Source: Caulobacter sp. UNC358MFTsu5.1
GTDB lineage: Bacteria > Pseudomonadota > Alphaproteobacteria > Caulobacterales > Caulobacteraceae
Assembly (NCBI RefSeq): GCF_000712075.1
Contig: NZ_JONW01000005.1
Location: 67,001-131,000, forward strand
Direction: 5' to 3'
Length of the DNA: 64,000 nt
Position 1 is the stretch's first letter. Each line of letters opens with the position of its first letter. The notes beneath the pieces are model-generated. The model saw only the letters and a program-made list of their open reading frames with translations, was not told the DNA's origin and did no database searches. Shown here one piece after another: positions 1 to 8,626 of the stretch. Position numbers and translations under genes: made by a program.

Positions 1-1
1 C

Positions 2-109
2 AATCTGTGCAGGTCCGACGACTTCGAGGCGGTGCGCGAGCGGTTCGTGACCTTCATGGCCGGCGGTTTCGACGCGCTCTACAAGCGCCGCAAGGCGGAG
101 GCGGGCTGA
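2..109 (+). CDS. C-terminal end of an unidentified protein (partial)
   Basis: The window opens inside a gene whose last 35 codons are readable and end in TGA. The tail reads ...FVTFMAGGFDALYKRRKAEAG. Too little is left to name a family; an ending like this occurs in small regulators such as TetR types, but that is only a guess. It converges on the acyl-CoA ligase gene, with 15 bases between the two stop codons. Confidence 0.5.
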   Translation, partial: NLCRSDDFEAVRERFVTFMAGGFDALYKRRKAEAG

Positions 110-124
110 GCCCGCCGCCGGTCC

Positions 125-1585
125 TCAGGTCGAAGGCGTCAGCCGCGCCTCCCGCAACGCCGCCCGGCGCACCTTGCCGGCCTCGTCCCGCAGCGGCTCG
201 CTGGTGAACTCCACGCTCTTGGGCAGCTTGAAGCGGGCCAGGCGGTCGGCGACGAAGTCCAGCAGCTCGGCGTCCTCCAGCCCGCTGCCCTCGACCGCCT
301 GGACGATGGCGTGGACGCGCGCGCCCCACTCCTCGTCCGGCAGGCCGATCACGGCGCTGGTCCGCACCGCCGGGTGGGCGTCGATCGCCGCCTCGACCTC
401 GGCCGGATAGATGTTGGCGCCGCCCGAGATGATCAGGTCGTTGCGGCGGTCGGCCAGATAAAGATAGCCCTCCTCGTCGACCCGCCCCAGGTCGCCTGGG
501 GTCTCCCACTCGCCCACGCGGCGCGCCGCGCTGCCCAGATAGTGGTAGGTCGATCCCGCCCCGCCCTGGGGGCGGAAGAAGACCTCGCCCACCTCGCCGA
601 CCGGACGCTCGTTCCCCGCCTCGTCGAGGATCTTCAGCGCGTAGCCGTCGCGGACCCGGCCGACCGAGCCGCGATGGGCCAGCCAGTCCGCGCCCGAGAT
701 CATCGTCGAGCCCGTGCCCTCGGTCGTGCCGTAGTATTCCCAGACCCGCTCGCTCCCCAGCCAGCCGATCCAGGCCTCCTTCAGCCAGGCGGGGCACGGG
801 GCCGCCATGTGCAGCATCATCCGCAGGCTGGGCAGGTCGAAGCGCGAGAGGACGTCGGGGCCCAGGCGCCAGATGCGGTGCATCATGGTCGGCACCATCG
901 TCACCCAGTTCACCCCGTGCGCCTCGATCAGCTCCAGCGACTTCAGCGCGTCGAACTTGCCCATCTCGATGATCGTGGCGCCGACGAACAGGCCCATGTG
1001 GATGCAGTGGAACGGGGCGTTGTGATAGAGCGGACCCGGATTGAGGATCACGTCGCCGGGCCTCTGGCCCAGGAAGCCCTCCTGCGGATTCCATCGCGCC
1101 GGCATGGCGTCGACGATCACCTTGGGCCGGCCTGTCGAGCCGCCGCTGGTCATCGCCTTCCAGTGCGGCGACACCGCCTCGGGCAGAGCTTCGGTGGAGT
1201 AACCCTCCAGCCCCTCCGGCTGGGCGGCCAAGGCGGGGACGCCGGGGCCGGGCGGCGCGCCGACGAACAGCTTGGGCCGCACGATGTCGAGGATCGCCTC
1301 CATCTCCAGACGCGGCAGCTTGGCGGCGACGACGTTGGGGATCGCGCCCAGCTTCCACAGGGCGAAGGTGGTCTCGTAGAACGCCTGGCCGTTGGGCAGG
1401 GCCACGGTGACGAAGTCGCCCTGGCCCACGCCCCGCGCGGCCAACATCCGCGCCCGCTGGTTCGAACGCGCGTCCAGCTCGTCGTAGGTGACGGCGACGT
1501 CGTCGACGATCAGCGCCGCCCGGGCGGGCGACCGCCGCGCGTGATGGGCGAGGATGGAACCGAGTGCGACACCGTCATGCGACAT
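125..1585 (-). CDS. AMP-binding acyl-CoA synthetase (ANL superfamily)
   Basis: A 486-residue adenylate-forming enzyme expected to activate a carboxylic acid with ATP and load it onto CoA in the cytoplasm. Visible motifs in order: the phosphate-binding loop TSGGSTGRPK at about residues 146-155, the YYGTTEGTG adenine-pocket motif near 284-292, GDLGRVDEEGYLYLADRRND near 364-383 with the hinge region after it, and a C-terminal lysine in EAGKVRR near the end that fits the catalytic Lys of the thiolation step. Length is slightly short for the family (500-550). The substrate cannot be told; overall it resembles bile-acid or fatty-acid CoA ligases. The ATG at 1585 is chosen because GGAGG lies 9 bases upstream; a TTG two codons earlier is possible. 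Confidence 0.85.
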   Translation of the reverse strand: MSHDGVALGSILAHHARRSPARAALIVDDVAVTYDELDARSNQRARMLAARGVGQGDFVTVALPNGQAFYETTFALWKLGAIPNVVAAKLPRLEMEAILDIVRPKLFVGAPPGPGVPALAAQPEGLEGYSTEALPEAVSPHWKAMTSGGSTGRPKVIVDAMPARWNPQEGFLGQRPGDVILNPGPLYHNAPFHCIHMGLFVGATIIEMGKFDALKSLELIEAHGVNWVTMVPTMMHRIWRLGPDVLSRFDLPSLRMMLHMAAPCPAWLKEAWIGWLGSERVWEYYGTTEGTGSTMISGADWLAHRGSVGRVRDGYALKILDEAGNERPVGEVGEVFFRPQGGAGSTYHYLGSAARRVGEWETPGDLGRVDEEGYLYLADRRNDLIISGGANIYPAEVEAAIDAHPAVRTSAVIGLPDEEWGARVHAIVQAVEGSGLEDAELLDFVADRLARFKLPKSVEFTSEPLRDEAGKVRRAALREARLTPST

Positions 1586-1715
1586 AACCAAACGCCTCCC
1601 TGGCGGCCCTCGACACCTTCTCTGGGGTCAGTCCGAACGGGGCCGCGACCTGCGATGCGCTTTCATTAATTTAGTCGTGAATGAATGAAAAGTCAGATTC
1701 GACAGATCGTCGAGA

Positions 1716-2159
1716 TCAGGCCTTCCGGGCCTTCCAACGCCCCCACCCCGCCTGGATCACGCCGACCGCGAAGGCGATCAGCTCGGCGTCGCTCCAGAGG
1801 TAGTAGGTGGAGAAGAAGCTCCACTGCATCAGGCTGCGGTCGATCATGAAGGCCACGTGGGTCAGCACGACCAGCAGCTGGAAGGCGGTCATGAACAGGA
1901 TCCAGACCCGCCGCTCGACCGTGCACAGGCCGACCAGGATCGCCAGGTAGACGAGGTCGACCGCGAAGATCCCCCACTGCACGCCGACGGGATCGGGCGA
2001 CTGGACGGCGGCCGACAGGACCCAGGCCGCGACGGTGGCCACGGCCAGCCAGCGCTCCAGGCGTCGCCCCACAAGCAGGGCCAGGACGCAGACCGCCAAC
2101 ATGGCCAAGGCCGCGATCTGCGTCGGCAGGATCGAGAAAAGCTCCGAGAAGAAAGACAT
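1716..2159 (-). CDS. Small four-helix membrane protein, function unknown
   Basis: A 147-residue protein with about four hydrophobic stretches, around residues 8-30, 36-52, 60-80 and 87-105, and a basic C-terminal tail (WKARKA). No catalytic motif is visible. It stands alone on its strand, and the gap to the acyl-CoA ligase downstream is about 130 bases. It looks like an inner-membrane protein; no family is recognised. Confidence 0.6.
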   Translation of the reverse strand: MSFFSELFSILPTQIAALAMLAVCVLALLVGRRLERWLAVATVAAWVLSAAVQSPDPVGVQWGIFAVDLVYLAILVGLCTVERRVWILFMTAFQLLVVLTHVAFMIDRSLMQWSFFSTYYLWSDAELIAFAVGVIQAGWGRWKARKA

Positions 2160-2225
2160 GCCGCCCCCGCGTCAGGAGCGGCATGTTTCCCCGGAAACGA
2201 CGCCGCGCCAAGCGCCTCGCGCGGC

Positions 2226-2570
2226 CTAGGCGCTACGCAGCTCGTGCAGACGGCCGGTCGGCGCGGGAGGGTCGCCGGGCTTGTCGCCGCCGCCCACCAG
2301 CGTGACGCGCCGCAGCCCGACCTGGTCCTTGGCCTGCGCCAGGGCCTCGTGGACGGCGATCAGCGAGCGGCGGGCGTGGGCCATGCCCGAGGCGGCCTCC
2401 AGCACCCGATCGACGGCCTGCTGCCCCACCCCGGCGCCCAGACCCGCCTCCAGCCGCGCGCGCGGCATGGCGGCGATCAGGTCGCCCATCAGGGCCAGGG
2501 TGGAGTCCACGGCCTCCTCGGTGGTGAACAGGCGGCTGGCCAGCTGCTCGGCGACGATGCGACGTTTCAT
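2226..2570 (-). CDS. Hypothetical protein, helical, 114 residues
   Basis: The protein begins MKRRIVAEQLASRLFTTEEAVD and is mostly predicted helix, with a glycine- and proline-rich end. The first part (deciding on AEQLASRL, later LMGDLIAAMPRARLEA) looks like a small helical bundle. No known motif or membrane segment is seen. The ATG is preceded by GGGAGACC, a usable ribosome site. Codon use looks like a real gene. I do not recognise the family. Confidence 0.55.
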   Translation of the reverse strand: MKRRIVAEQLASRLFTTEEAVDSTLALMGDLIAAMPRARLEAGLGAGVGQQAVDRVLEAASGMAHARRSLIAVHEALAQAKDQVGLRRVTLVGGGDKPGDPPAPTGRLHELRSA

Positions 2571-2670
2571 GCGGGGTCTCCCGTTTGCGCCCGCGGGCGC
2601 GTTGCTGAACCGATGACGGGCGCCCGGCGCCCGCCACGAGGTCCAGCCCCTCGGGGCGACCTTGGAGGCC

Positions 2671-2793
2671 TCAGCCGTAGCGCAGGTGTTGGAAGAAGTG
2701 GGCCACTTGCCGCGTGCCCAGCAGCGCGCCGATCAGCAGGCTGCACGCGGCGGCGATGGCGAGCACGACCAGCACCCGCACGGCGGGGCTCAC
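2671..2793 (-). CDS. Possible separate 40-residue membrane peptide
   Basis: If the HTH frame is not continuous, its end would be a separate gene starting with the GTG that overlaps the upstream stop codon as GTGA, typical of translational coupling. An ATG 24 bases earlier in the same frame would give 48 residues. The product is one transmembrane helix followed by TRQVAHFFQHLRYG. This is an alternative reading of the C-terminus of the HTH protein. Confidence 0.3.
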   Translation of the reverse strand: MSPAVRVLVVLAIAAACSLLIGALLGTRQVAHFFQHLRYG

Positions 2794-3480
2794 GACTGGG
2801 CCGTACTCTCCGCCCATTTCTCTTGGAAGGTCTCGTCCAGGACCGTCGCCGCGACGATCAGGACCTCGCGCAGAACCATCTCCGGCGGCTTGGGACCGGA
2901 CTCCTTGCGGATCGCCGAGACCAGGTCGCGGACCATCGGCGCCAGGTCCTCCGGCGCCAGGCTCAGCAACTGCCGCTCCAATTCCGTCCAGGCGAAGACC
3001 GGCATCGGCGGCCGGTTCGGCAAGGACGGCCAGTCCTGCTCGAAGGCTGTCGCGGCCTCGCGGATCTGCAGCACCTTGCGGACCACCTTGCCCAGCCGCG
3101 CGCCGCTCAGATGGGTCTCCTGGTTGTCGTTCGTCGCGCCCGGGCTGGGGGTCGTGGTCACGGTCATCGTCCGCCTCGTGGAATGTCGAGACGGCAGCAG
3201 ACGGCCGCGACGGCGCGGGCGACAGGCCCATTGAGTCGCTGTGGGATCGGGTCCCATAGCCCGAAGCATGCTGTTCATGGGCGGTCAGCACCCGGGCCGC
3301 GGCCCGCCGCCCGCTGACGCCCAGCTTGCGGCAGGCGCTCTCGACCAGGGCGTCGGCGCGCGACTTGGACACCCCCATCAAGGGGCCGATTTCCTTGGAC
3401 AGCCTGTGCTCGGCGACCCAGCGCAGGGCTTCCCGCTCCCGCTGGGTGAGCAGCTCGATATTGGCCGAAGACCTGTCCAT
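2671..3480 (-). CDS. LuxR-type HTH protein with C-terminal membrane helix (model uncertain)
   Basis: The first 75 residues are a clear LuxR/GerE helix-turn-helix: LLTQREREALRWVAEHR, then SKEIGPLMGVSKSRADALVESACRKLGV. The same frame stays open for 269 codons and ends in one hydrophobic helix (about 20 residues, VLVVLAIAAACSLLIGALLG), a layout known from small HTH proteins with a C-terminal anchor in Caulobacter and sphingomonads. The middle, roughly residues 95-225, has the poor composition of a shadow frame, and another gene (2790-3167) is read there in a different frame. So either the two overlap, or the HTH gene is really short and frameshifted. The HTH call is firm; the end of the gene is not. 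Confidence 0.5.
   Translation of the reverse strand: MDRSSANIELLTQREREALRWVAEHRLSKEIGPLMGVSKSRADALVESACRKLGVSGRRAAARVLTAHEQHASGYGTRSHSDSMGLSPAPSRPSAAVSTFHEADDDRDHDPQPGRDERQPGDPSERRAAGQGGPQGAADPRGRDSLRAGLAVLAEPAADAGLRLDGIGAAVAEPGAGGPGADGPRPGLGDPQGVRSQAAGDGSARGPDRRGDGPGRDLPREMGGEYGPVVSPAVRVLVVLAIAAACSLLIGALLGTRQVAHFFQHLRYG
2790..3167 (-). CDS. Hypothetical protein, 125 residues, nested in another frame
   Basis: Starts MTVTTTPSPGATNDNQ and has balanced composition throughout, with likely helices such as LGKVVRKVLQIREAATAFEQ and LAPMVRDLVSAIRKE, so it reads like true coding sequence. The ATG at 3167 has GAGGCGG about 5 bases upstream, which decides the start over longer options. Its TGA is overlapped by a GTG (GTGA) that could start the next small protein. 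No family recognised. It lies wholly inside the open frame of the LuxR-type HTH protein on the same strand. Confidence 0.5.
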   Translation of the reverse strand: MTVTTTPSPGATNDNQETHLSGARLGKVVRKVLQIREAATAFEQDWPSLPNRPPMPVFAWTELERQLLSLAPEDLAPMVRDLVSAIRKESGPKPPEMVLREVLIVAATVLDETFQEKWAESTAQS

Positions 3481-3597
3481 CACGCCCGACGCCGATCACG
3501 CCCGCGCCCGACGCGCCGCGTACGGTGCAAGAATGCATTGCAGCCGGCCAAGGCCAAGCCGATAGTTCCGCATCCTCATCTCTGTGTGGGACGCGCC

Positions 3598-3987
3598 TTG
3601 AACACGCCGACCAGCCCGGACCCCATCGACGTCGCGGTAGGCACCCGCATCCGGGTCCAGCGGCGGCACATGAAGATCAGCCAGGACGACCTGGCCCAGG
3701 TCCTCGGCCTCACCTTCCAGCAGGTCCAGAAGTACGAGCGGGGCACCAATCGGGTCTCGGCCTCGATGCTGGTGCGGATCGCCGCCAAGCTCCAGACCAC
3801 GGTCGGCAGCCTGGTGGGCGAGGACGTCCTGGCCGAGCAGGACGTGGCCATGCTGACGGCGCTTTCGACGCCCGGCGCGATCGACCTGCTGCGGGCCTAC
3901 AGCCAGGCCACGCCGAAGGGCCGCAAGACCATCCTGACCGTGGCCAAGACCCTGGTCGAGCCGGACGAGACGGCGGACGTGGCCTAG
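3598..3987 (+). CDS. XRE-family HTH transcriptional regulator
   Basis: A 129-residue regulator with a Cro/C1-type domain near residues 12-68: [49 protein letters not shown]. The [10 protein letters not shown] recognition-helix pattern is typical of the short XRE regulators common in Caulobacterales. The C-terminal 45 residues ([14 protein letters not shown]...) form a helical tail. The start used is a TTG giving [15 protein letters not shown]; a GTG four codons upstream is possible. Targets are unknown. It is divergent from the LuxR-type gene. Confidence 0.8.
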   Translation: MNTPTSPDPIDVAVGTRIRVQRRHMKISQDDLAQVLGLTFQQVQKYERGTNRVSASMLVRIAAKLQTTVGSLVGEDVLAEQDVAMLTALSTPGAIDLLRAYSQATPKGRKTILTVAKTLVEPDETADVA

Positions 3988-3997
3988 AAAAGATTCC

Positions 3998-4118
3998 GAT
4001 CATCCCGGCGAATGCCGGGACCCAGATCCTAAAGCCGGGAAGCTGATTGGAAGAACTCAGCGCCTTTGGCGTCGGCCACGTCGCCATTCCATCCGGGTCC
4101 CGGCATTCGCCGGGATGA
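3998..4118. repeat. Inverted pair of REP-like palindromes
   Basis: ATCATCCCGGCGAATGCC followed by GGGACCCAGAT lies just after the XRE gene. A near-perfect inverted copy, ATCCGGGTCCCGG followed by CATTCGCCGGGATGAGC, sits about 70 bases on, just before the end of cinA. Each copy is itself palindromic (CCCGGC-GAAT-GCCGGG). This is the usual form of a paired extragenic repeat between convergent genes, and it could also act as a bidirectional terminator. Confidence 0.8.
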
Positions 4119-4123
4119 GCGGG

Positions 4124-4891
4124 TTATTGAGCGCCGGCCTCCAGCCGCTCGATGCCCCTCACGCCCGCCTCGGTCAGGGCCGCCACCAGCTCTTCCACCG
4201 CCGCGTCGACCTCGGCCGGGTCGCGGCCGCGGATCACCAGGCTGGCGCCGTAGACGTCCGGCGGGGCGAAGAACGGATAGCTGCCGATCGACAGGTCCGG
4301 ATGGGCCTTGGCCACGGCCTCCAGCGGCGCGGCGATCGTGCCCTCGCCGGTGCCGGTGACCCGCACGGTCTTGCTGATCACCACCGCCCCGGTGCGCAGG
4401 CGCGGGCCGACGTCGTCGAGCATGCCGCGCATGATCGCCGGCACACCGGCCAGGACGAAGACGTTCTCCTTCTGGAAGCCGGGCGGGCCCTGGACAGGGT
4501 TCTTCACCAGCACGCCGCCTTCCGGCACGTGGGCCATGCGGCGGCGGGCGGCGTTGGGCTCGCCCCAGCGCTCGCGCAGCATGGCCATGATCTCGGGATG
4601 TTCGGGCGCCGTGACCCCGAAGGCCTTGGCCACAGAATCGGCGGTGATGTCGTCGTGGGTGGGGCCGATGCCGCCGGTGGTGACCACGTAGTCGTACTTG
4701 GTCCGCAGGGCGTTGACCGCGTCGACGATCTCCTGCTCGACGTCGGGCACCACGCGGGCCTCGCACAGGTCGACGCCGTAGGTGGCCAGGTACTTGGCGA
4801 TGGCGTTGAGGTTCACGTCCTGGGTGCGGCCCGACAGGATCTCGTCGCCGATGATCAGAACCGCCGCCGTCACGCGCTCGCTGGTCGTCAT
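4124..4891 (-). CDS. cinA: CinA-type MoaB/Mog-domain protein
   Basis: A 255-residue competence/damage-inducible protein A of the short type: a molybdopterin-binding-like (MoCF) domain without the C-terminal nicotinamide-nucleotide amidase domain. The signature is the N-terminal [18 protein letters not shown] and [20 protein letters not shown] near residues 67-86. In the family this domain is linked to pyrophosphatase activity on ADP-ribose-like compounds; that role here is inferred from homology. It ends next to the REP pair and is divergent from sfsA, 51 bases away. Confidence 0.88.
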   Translation of the reverse strand: MTTSERVTAAVLIIGDEILSGRTQDVNLNAIAKYLATYGVDLCEARVVPDVEQEIVDAVNALRTKYDYVVTTGGIGPTHDDITADSVAKAFGVTAPEHPEIMAMLRERWGEPNAARRRMAHVPEGGVLVKNPVQGPPGFQKENVFVLAGVPAIMRGMLDDVGPRLRTGAVVISKTVRVTGTGEGTIAAPLEAVAKAHPDLSIGSYPFFAPPDVYGASLVIRGRDPAEVDAAVEELVAALTEAGVRGIERLEAGAQ

Positions 4892-4942
4892 CGTCTCGAT
4901 CCCCTACATGCGAACATCTTCGCCGTTCGACTTAAGGCCCCC

Positions 4943-5668
4943 ATGCTCCTCCCGCAACCGATGACGCGCGGCGTTCTTGTCCAGCGCTACAAGCGCTTCT
5001 TCGCCGACCTGGTGTTGGACGACGGGCGCGAGATCACCGCCCATTGCCCCAACTCCGGCGCCATGCTGGGCGTGAACCTGCCGGGCCAGGGGGCGTGGGT
5101 GTCGTGGTCGGACGACCCCAAACGCAAGCTGGCCGCGACGCTGCAGCTGGTCGAGGCCGCCGGTCCCGACGGCAAGGGCTTGGTGGGCGTCAACACCCAC
5201 CTGCCCAACAAGCTGGTCGCCGAGGCCCTGGTCGGCGGGGTGATCCCGGAACTGACCGGCTACGCCTCGATCCGCCCGGAGGTGAAGTACGCCGCCGCCA
5301 GCCGCGTCGACTTCCTGCTGACCGATCCCGACCGCCCGCCGTGCTGGCTGGAGGTCAAGAACGTCCACCTGTCGCGCACGCCGGGCCTGGCCGAGTTCCC
5401 CGACTGCAAGGCCGCCCGCTCGACCCGCCACCTCGAGGACTTGGCCGCCCAGGTGAAGGAAGGCCACCGCGCCGTGGCCCTGTTCGTGGTCCAGCGCGAG
5501 GACTGCGAGGGCTTCAGGGCCTGCGCCGAGCTGGACCCGGCCTTCGCCGCCGGGCTGACCCGGGCGGCCGAGGCGGGGGTCGAGGTGCTGGTCTATGCGT
5601 GCGAGATGGGGACCGACGCCATCCGCGTCGCCCGCCGCATCCCCTGGCTGGATCAGCCGGGCGCCTAG
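4943..5668 (+). CDS. sfsA: SfsA family protein
   Basis: A 241-residue SfsA homologue of normal length. Visible blocks: [20 protein letters not shown] (residues about 15-34), [44 protein letters not shown] near 136-144 and [16 protein letters not shown] near 151-166. The C-terminal half has the nuclease-like fold (D/E...EVK). In E. coli the protein is linked to maltose metabolism and DNA binding; its real biochemical role is unsettled. The ATG starts [11 protein letters not shown]. Its stop codon shares the bases CTAG with the stop of the opposing DUF2939 gene. Confidence 0.92.
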   Translation: MLLPQPMTRGVLVQRYKRFFADLVLDDGREITAHCPNSGAMLGVNLPGQGAWVSWSDDPKRKLAATLQLVEAAGPDGKGLVGVNTHLPNKLVAEALVGGVIPELTGYASIRPEVKYAAASRVDFLLTDPDRPPCWLEVKNVHLSRTPGLAEFPDCKAARSTRHLEDLAAQVKEGHRAVALFVVQREDCEGFRACAELDPAFAAGLTRAAEAGVEVLVYACEMGTDAIRVARRIPWLDQPGA

Positions 5669-6732
5669 AAGCCGGCGTCAACCACGGTCAGGTTGGGCTT
5701 GAGCCGCACGGCGCTTTCGGACACCGCCTCCAGCCTCAGGGACGACACGCCCTGGTGGACGCCTCCGTTCTTCACCAGGAAGAAGCCGTCGACCACATAG
5801 CGACCGTGCTCCCATCGCCAGGCGCCCTTGGGCGCCAGGAGCTCGTAGGTCTCGTTCGAGATCACCAGGCGGTCGTCGTCCTGGCCGACCTGGTAGGTCG
5901 CCTCGGGTCCCTCGCTCGGCTCGATCCACACCTGCACGCCGACGATCCCGTCGAGATGATCGGCCACCTTGGAGAGGAAGGCCTCGGCGTGGGCCGCGTC
6001 CACCTCGCCGGAGAGGCGGGTCATCTGCTCGGCGGCCGGCGCGGCGTCGGCCGGCGGCGGGGCCGCGTCCGCCGCCAGGGCGGTCTCGTCGTCGTGCTGC
6101 CCCACCAGGTCCAGGAGGTCCATGCGGGGCGTCACCCGCACCGCGCGCCAGCCGAACAGGCCCTGGCGGCGCAGGTCGATGTCGATGCGGCTTTTGCGGG
6201 CGTCGTTGACCAGGGTGTAGCGGAAGCGGTCGACCGCCAGATAGCGCGTCTCCACGCGGAACCGCCGCCCCTGGCCGTCCTTGGGAAAGGCCGAGGCGAC
6301 CGGATCGGTGGACGCGCCGATCGCCTCGACCAGGACCGGCTTGCCGGTCGCCGCCTTCTCCAGCCCCGCCGGGGTCACGACCTGGTCGATCAGGGCGGTG
6401 ATGAACAGATCGAGAAACGATCCGGCCACCGCCTCGAACCCGCCGCCCTCGTAGTCTTCCGACTCGGCCGGCGTGGGCTTCAGTAGCGTGGCCTTGAAAT
6501 CGGTGGCCATGTGGTCCCGCACCGCCGGGAAGTCGACCAGGGCCTCCAGCCGCTGGCGATCGCCGGCCTGGGCGGCGTCCCGCACGGCGTCGCCGTAGCG
6601 ATAGGGCGAGGCCGCCGCCCAGCCGAGCAGGACCAACACCAGCAGCGCCAGCAGCACGCCGCCGGCCACGAGCGGCCTGGACGGCCCGCGCCGCCGACCG
6701 GCCGCGCCGCCCGAAGTTTCGAACTCGCCCAT
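5665..6732 (-). CDS. DUF2939 domain protein, membrane anchored
   Basis: A 355-residue protein with a basic N-terminus, one membrane helix (about residues 24-43, [20 protein letters not shown]) and a large periplasmic part. The segment [20 protein letters not shown], then [14 protein letters not shown], is the DUF2939 signature. Function unknown; the family is an inner-membrane anchored envelope protein of Proteobacteria. The ATG at 6732 has GGAG 6 bases upstream; the GTG just before it is less likely. Confidence 0.8.
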   Translation of the reverse strand: MGEFETSGGAAGRRRGPSRPLVAGGVLLALLVLVLLGWAAASPYRYGDAVRDAAQAGDRQRLEALVDFPAVRDHMATDFKATLLKPTPAESEDYEGGGFEAVAGSFLDLFITALIDQVVTPAGLEKAATGKPVLVEAIGASTDPVASAFPKDGQGRRFRVETRYLAVDRFRYTLVNDARKSRIDIDLRRQGLFGWRAVRVTPRMDLLDLVGQHDDETALAADAAPPPADAAPAAEQMTRLSGEVDAAHAEAFLSKVADHLDGIVGVQVWIEPSEGPEATYQVGQDDDRLVISNETYELLAPKGAWRWEHGRYVVDGFFLVKNGGVHQGVSSLRLEAVSESAVRLKPNLTVVDAGF

Positions 6733-6902
6733 CACGATCTCCAGGGAATAATGAAACCCAAGATAGCATGAAACGCGAGATCGCTCTTCTCCCGGAAGCG
6801 AACGTTGAAGTTCTGTGCTATCGTTGCGACATAAGCCCGAACCGATCCGTGATTTCGGCGCCCCAACGCGTGGGCGGCGCCGCCAGTTTTGAGACCGCCG
6901 CC

Positions 6903-7733
6903 ATGACCCTCGAAGACACCGTCGAGATCGCCGCCGAAACCCGCACCGGCGCGATCAAGATCCACCAGCCCGCCGACTTCGAAGGCATGCGCAAGGCCGG
7001 CAAGCTGGCGGCCGAGTGCCTGGACATGCTGGTCCCGCACGTGAAGCCGGGCGTTTCGTCCGACTACCTGGACACCCTGGCCCGCGAGTTCATCCTCGAC
7101 CACGGCGCCCTGCCCGCCTGCCTGTTCTATCGCGGCTATCCCAAGACGGTCTGCATCTCGCGCAACCACGTGGTCTGCCACGGCATCCCCGGCGAGTGGG
7201 CGCTGCGCGAAGGCGACATCGTCAACATCGACGTCACCGTGATCGTCGACGGCTGGCACGGCGACACCTCGCGGATGTACGGCGTCGGCGAAGTGGGCCC
7301 CCGCGCCCGCCGCTTGGTCGAGATCACCTACGAAGGCATGAAGCGCGGCCTGGACGCGGTGAAGCCCGGCGCCACGCTCGGCGACATCGGCTACGCCATC
7401 CAGTCGTACGTGGAAGCCCAGCGCTGCAGCGTCGTGCGCGACTTCTGCGGCCACGGCCTGGGCAAGGTGTTCCACGACGCCCCGAACATCCTGCACTTCG
7501 GCCGTCCCGGCCAGGGCGCGGTGCTGAAGCCGGGCATGTTCTTCACCGTCGAGCCGATGGTGAACCTGGGCAAGCCGGCCGTGAAGGTGCTGGGCGACGG
7601 CTGGACGGCCGTGACCCGCGACAAGTCGCTGTCGGCCCAGTGCGAGCACTCGATCGGCGTGACGGAAGACGGCTACGAGGTGTTCACCGCCTCGCCCGCC
7701 GGTCTGTTCCAGCCGGCGATCCTGGGCGGCTGA
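6903..7733 (+). CDS. map: Type I methionine aminopeptidase
   Basis: Removes the initiator methionine from new proteins in the cytoplasm. The 276 residues hold all five metal ligands of the pita-bread fold: D110 and D121 (VNIDVTVIVDGWHGDTS), H184 (FCGHGLG), E217 (FTVEPMV) and E248 (QCEHSIG), plus the substrate histidines H93 and H191. The ATG giving MTLEDTVEIAAET is chosen because the conserved region begins soon after; the frame is open further upstream but that part does not look coding. It precedes radC, a common neighbour in alphaproteobacteria. Confidence 0.95.
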   Translation: MTLEDTVEIAAETRTGAIKIHQPADFEGMRKAGKLAAECLDMLVPHVKPGVSSDYLDTLAREFILDHGALPACLFYRGYPKTVCISRNHVVCHGIPGEWALREGDIVNIDVTVIVDGWHGDTSRMYGVGEVGPRARRLVEITYEGMKRGLDAVKPGATLGDIGYAIQSYVEAQRCSVVRDFCGHGLGKVFHDAPNILHFGRPGQGAVLKPGMFFTVEPMVNLGKPAVKVLGDGWTAVTRDKSLSAQCEHSIGVTEDGYEVFTASPAGLFQPAILGG

Positions 7734-7834
7734 TCCCGCCGGGCTCGCGCCTGGAGCACACCGAAGGCGCGAACCTCGGCCATGGACAATCCTGAGATGT
7801 TGCGGCCTACTGCCTGTTCGCAGGCGGGGGCGCG

Positions 7835-8458
7835 ATGGTCAGCGGCAAGTCACTCAGGGCAAGCGAACCCGCGTCGCCGGCGACGGGCGTGGCCGAGCGC
7901 GCCGCCCCGGCCGCCCATCAGCTGGGCCACCGCGAACGCCTTCGCGAACGCGCCAAGGCCGGCGGCCTGTCGGCCCTGCCCGACTACGAACTGCTGGAGC
8001 TCTATCTCTTCCGCACCTTCGCGCGCGGCGACGTGAAGCCCAGGGCCAAGGCTCTGCTGGCGCGGTTCGGTTCGTTCGGGGCGACGATCTCGGCCTCGAT
8101 CGAGGAGCTGAAGACCGTGCCCGGCGTCGGCGAGTCGGCGGCGATCGACATCAAGCTGCTGCACGAGGCCGCCCTGCGGGCCGGCCGCGACAAGATCGCC
8201 AAGCGGCCGGTGATCTCGTCCTGGACGGCCCTCTTGGGCTATGTCCGCGTCGCCCTGGCCAACGAGCCGCGCGAGCAGTTCCGCGTGCTGTTCCTCGACA
8301 ACAAGAACCAGCTGATCGCCGACGAGGTGATGAACCGCGGCACGGTCGACCACGCCCCGGTCTATCCGCGCGAGGTGATGCGCCGGGCGCTGGAGCTGTC
8401 GAGCAGCAACATCATCCTGCTGCACAACCATCCGACTACCCCATTTTCACCCACGTAA
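7835..8458 (+). pseudogene. radC: radC, 3' end removed by integration
   Basis: The N-terminal helix-hairpin-helix part (GHRERLRERAKAGGLSALPDYELLE, then VPGVGESAAIDIKLL near residues 93-107) and most of the JAMM/MPN domain are intact. The reading frame leaves the family right after LLHNHP at about residue 200. The expected SGDP..PS..D, with the metal-binding Asp, is replaced by TTPFSPT and a TAA. Full-length RadC has roughly 50 more residues. The metal site is therefore incomplete and the product, if made, should be inactive. The break coincides with the left end of the integrated element. Confidence 0.9.
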
Positions 8459-8626
8459 ACTCACGCATTACCACATTGATTTTATGCACTTTTTTGGCTT
8501 TTCAGGCAACCGGCAGTTCGGCATGCTGGGGCTGTTAATTGGGGCTGTTTCAGCCGCTTACAGCATCAATTACCGGACCCAGTAAGCGGCTTTGACATCC
8601 CACTCGCCAGCCCTCGGGAGTGTCTT
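8435..8626. other. Left attachment region with repeated recombinase-type sites
   Basis: This stretch from the radC break to the recombinase start is more AT-rich than its surroundings. It holds a direct repeat TGGGGCTGTT at 8527-8536 and 8540-8549, spaced 13 bases, and a perfect 10-base inverted repeat AGCCGCTTAC at 8552-8561 with GTAAGCGGCT at 8582-8591. Such short repeats next to an integrase gene fit arm-type binding sites for the recombinase or excisionase, or an operator for the int promoter. The site roles are inferred. Confidence 0.5.

Noticed and set aside
8435..8626. A tRNA gene as attachment site
   Set aside because: No cloverleaf or conserved T-loop sequence is visible; the integration target is the radC coding sequence.
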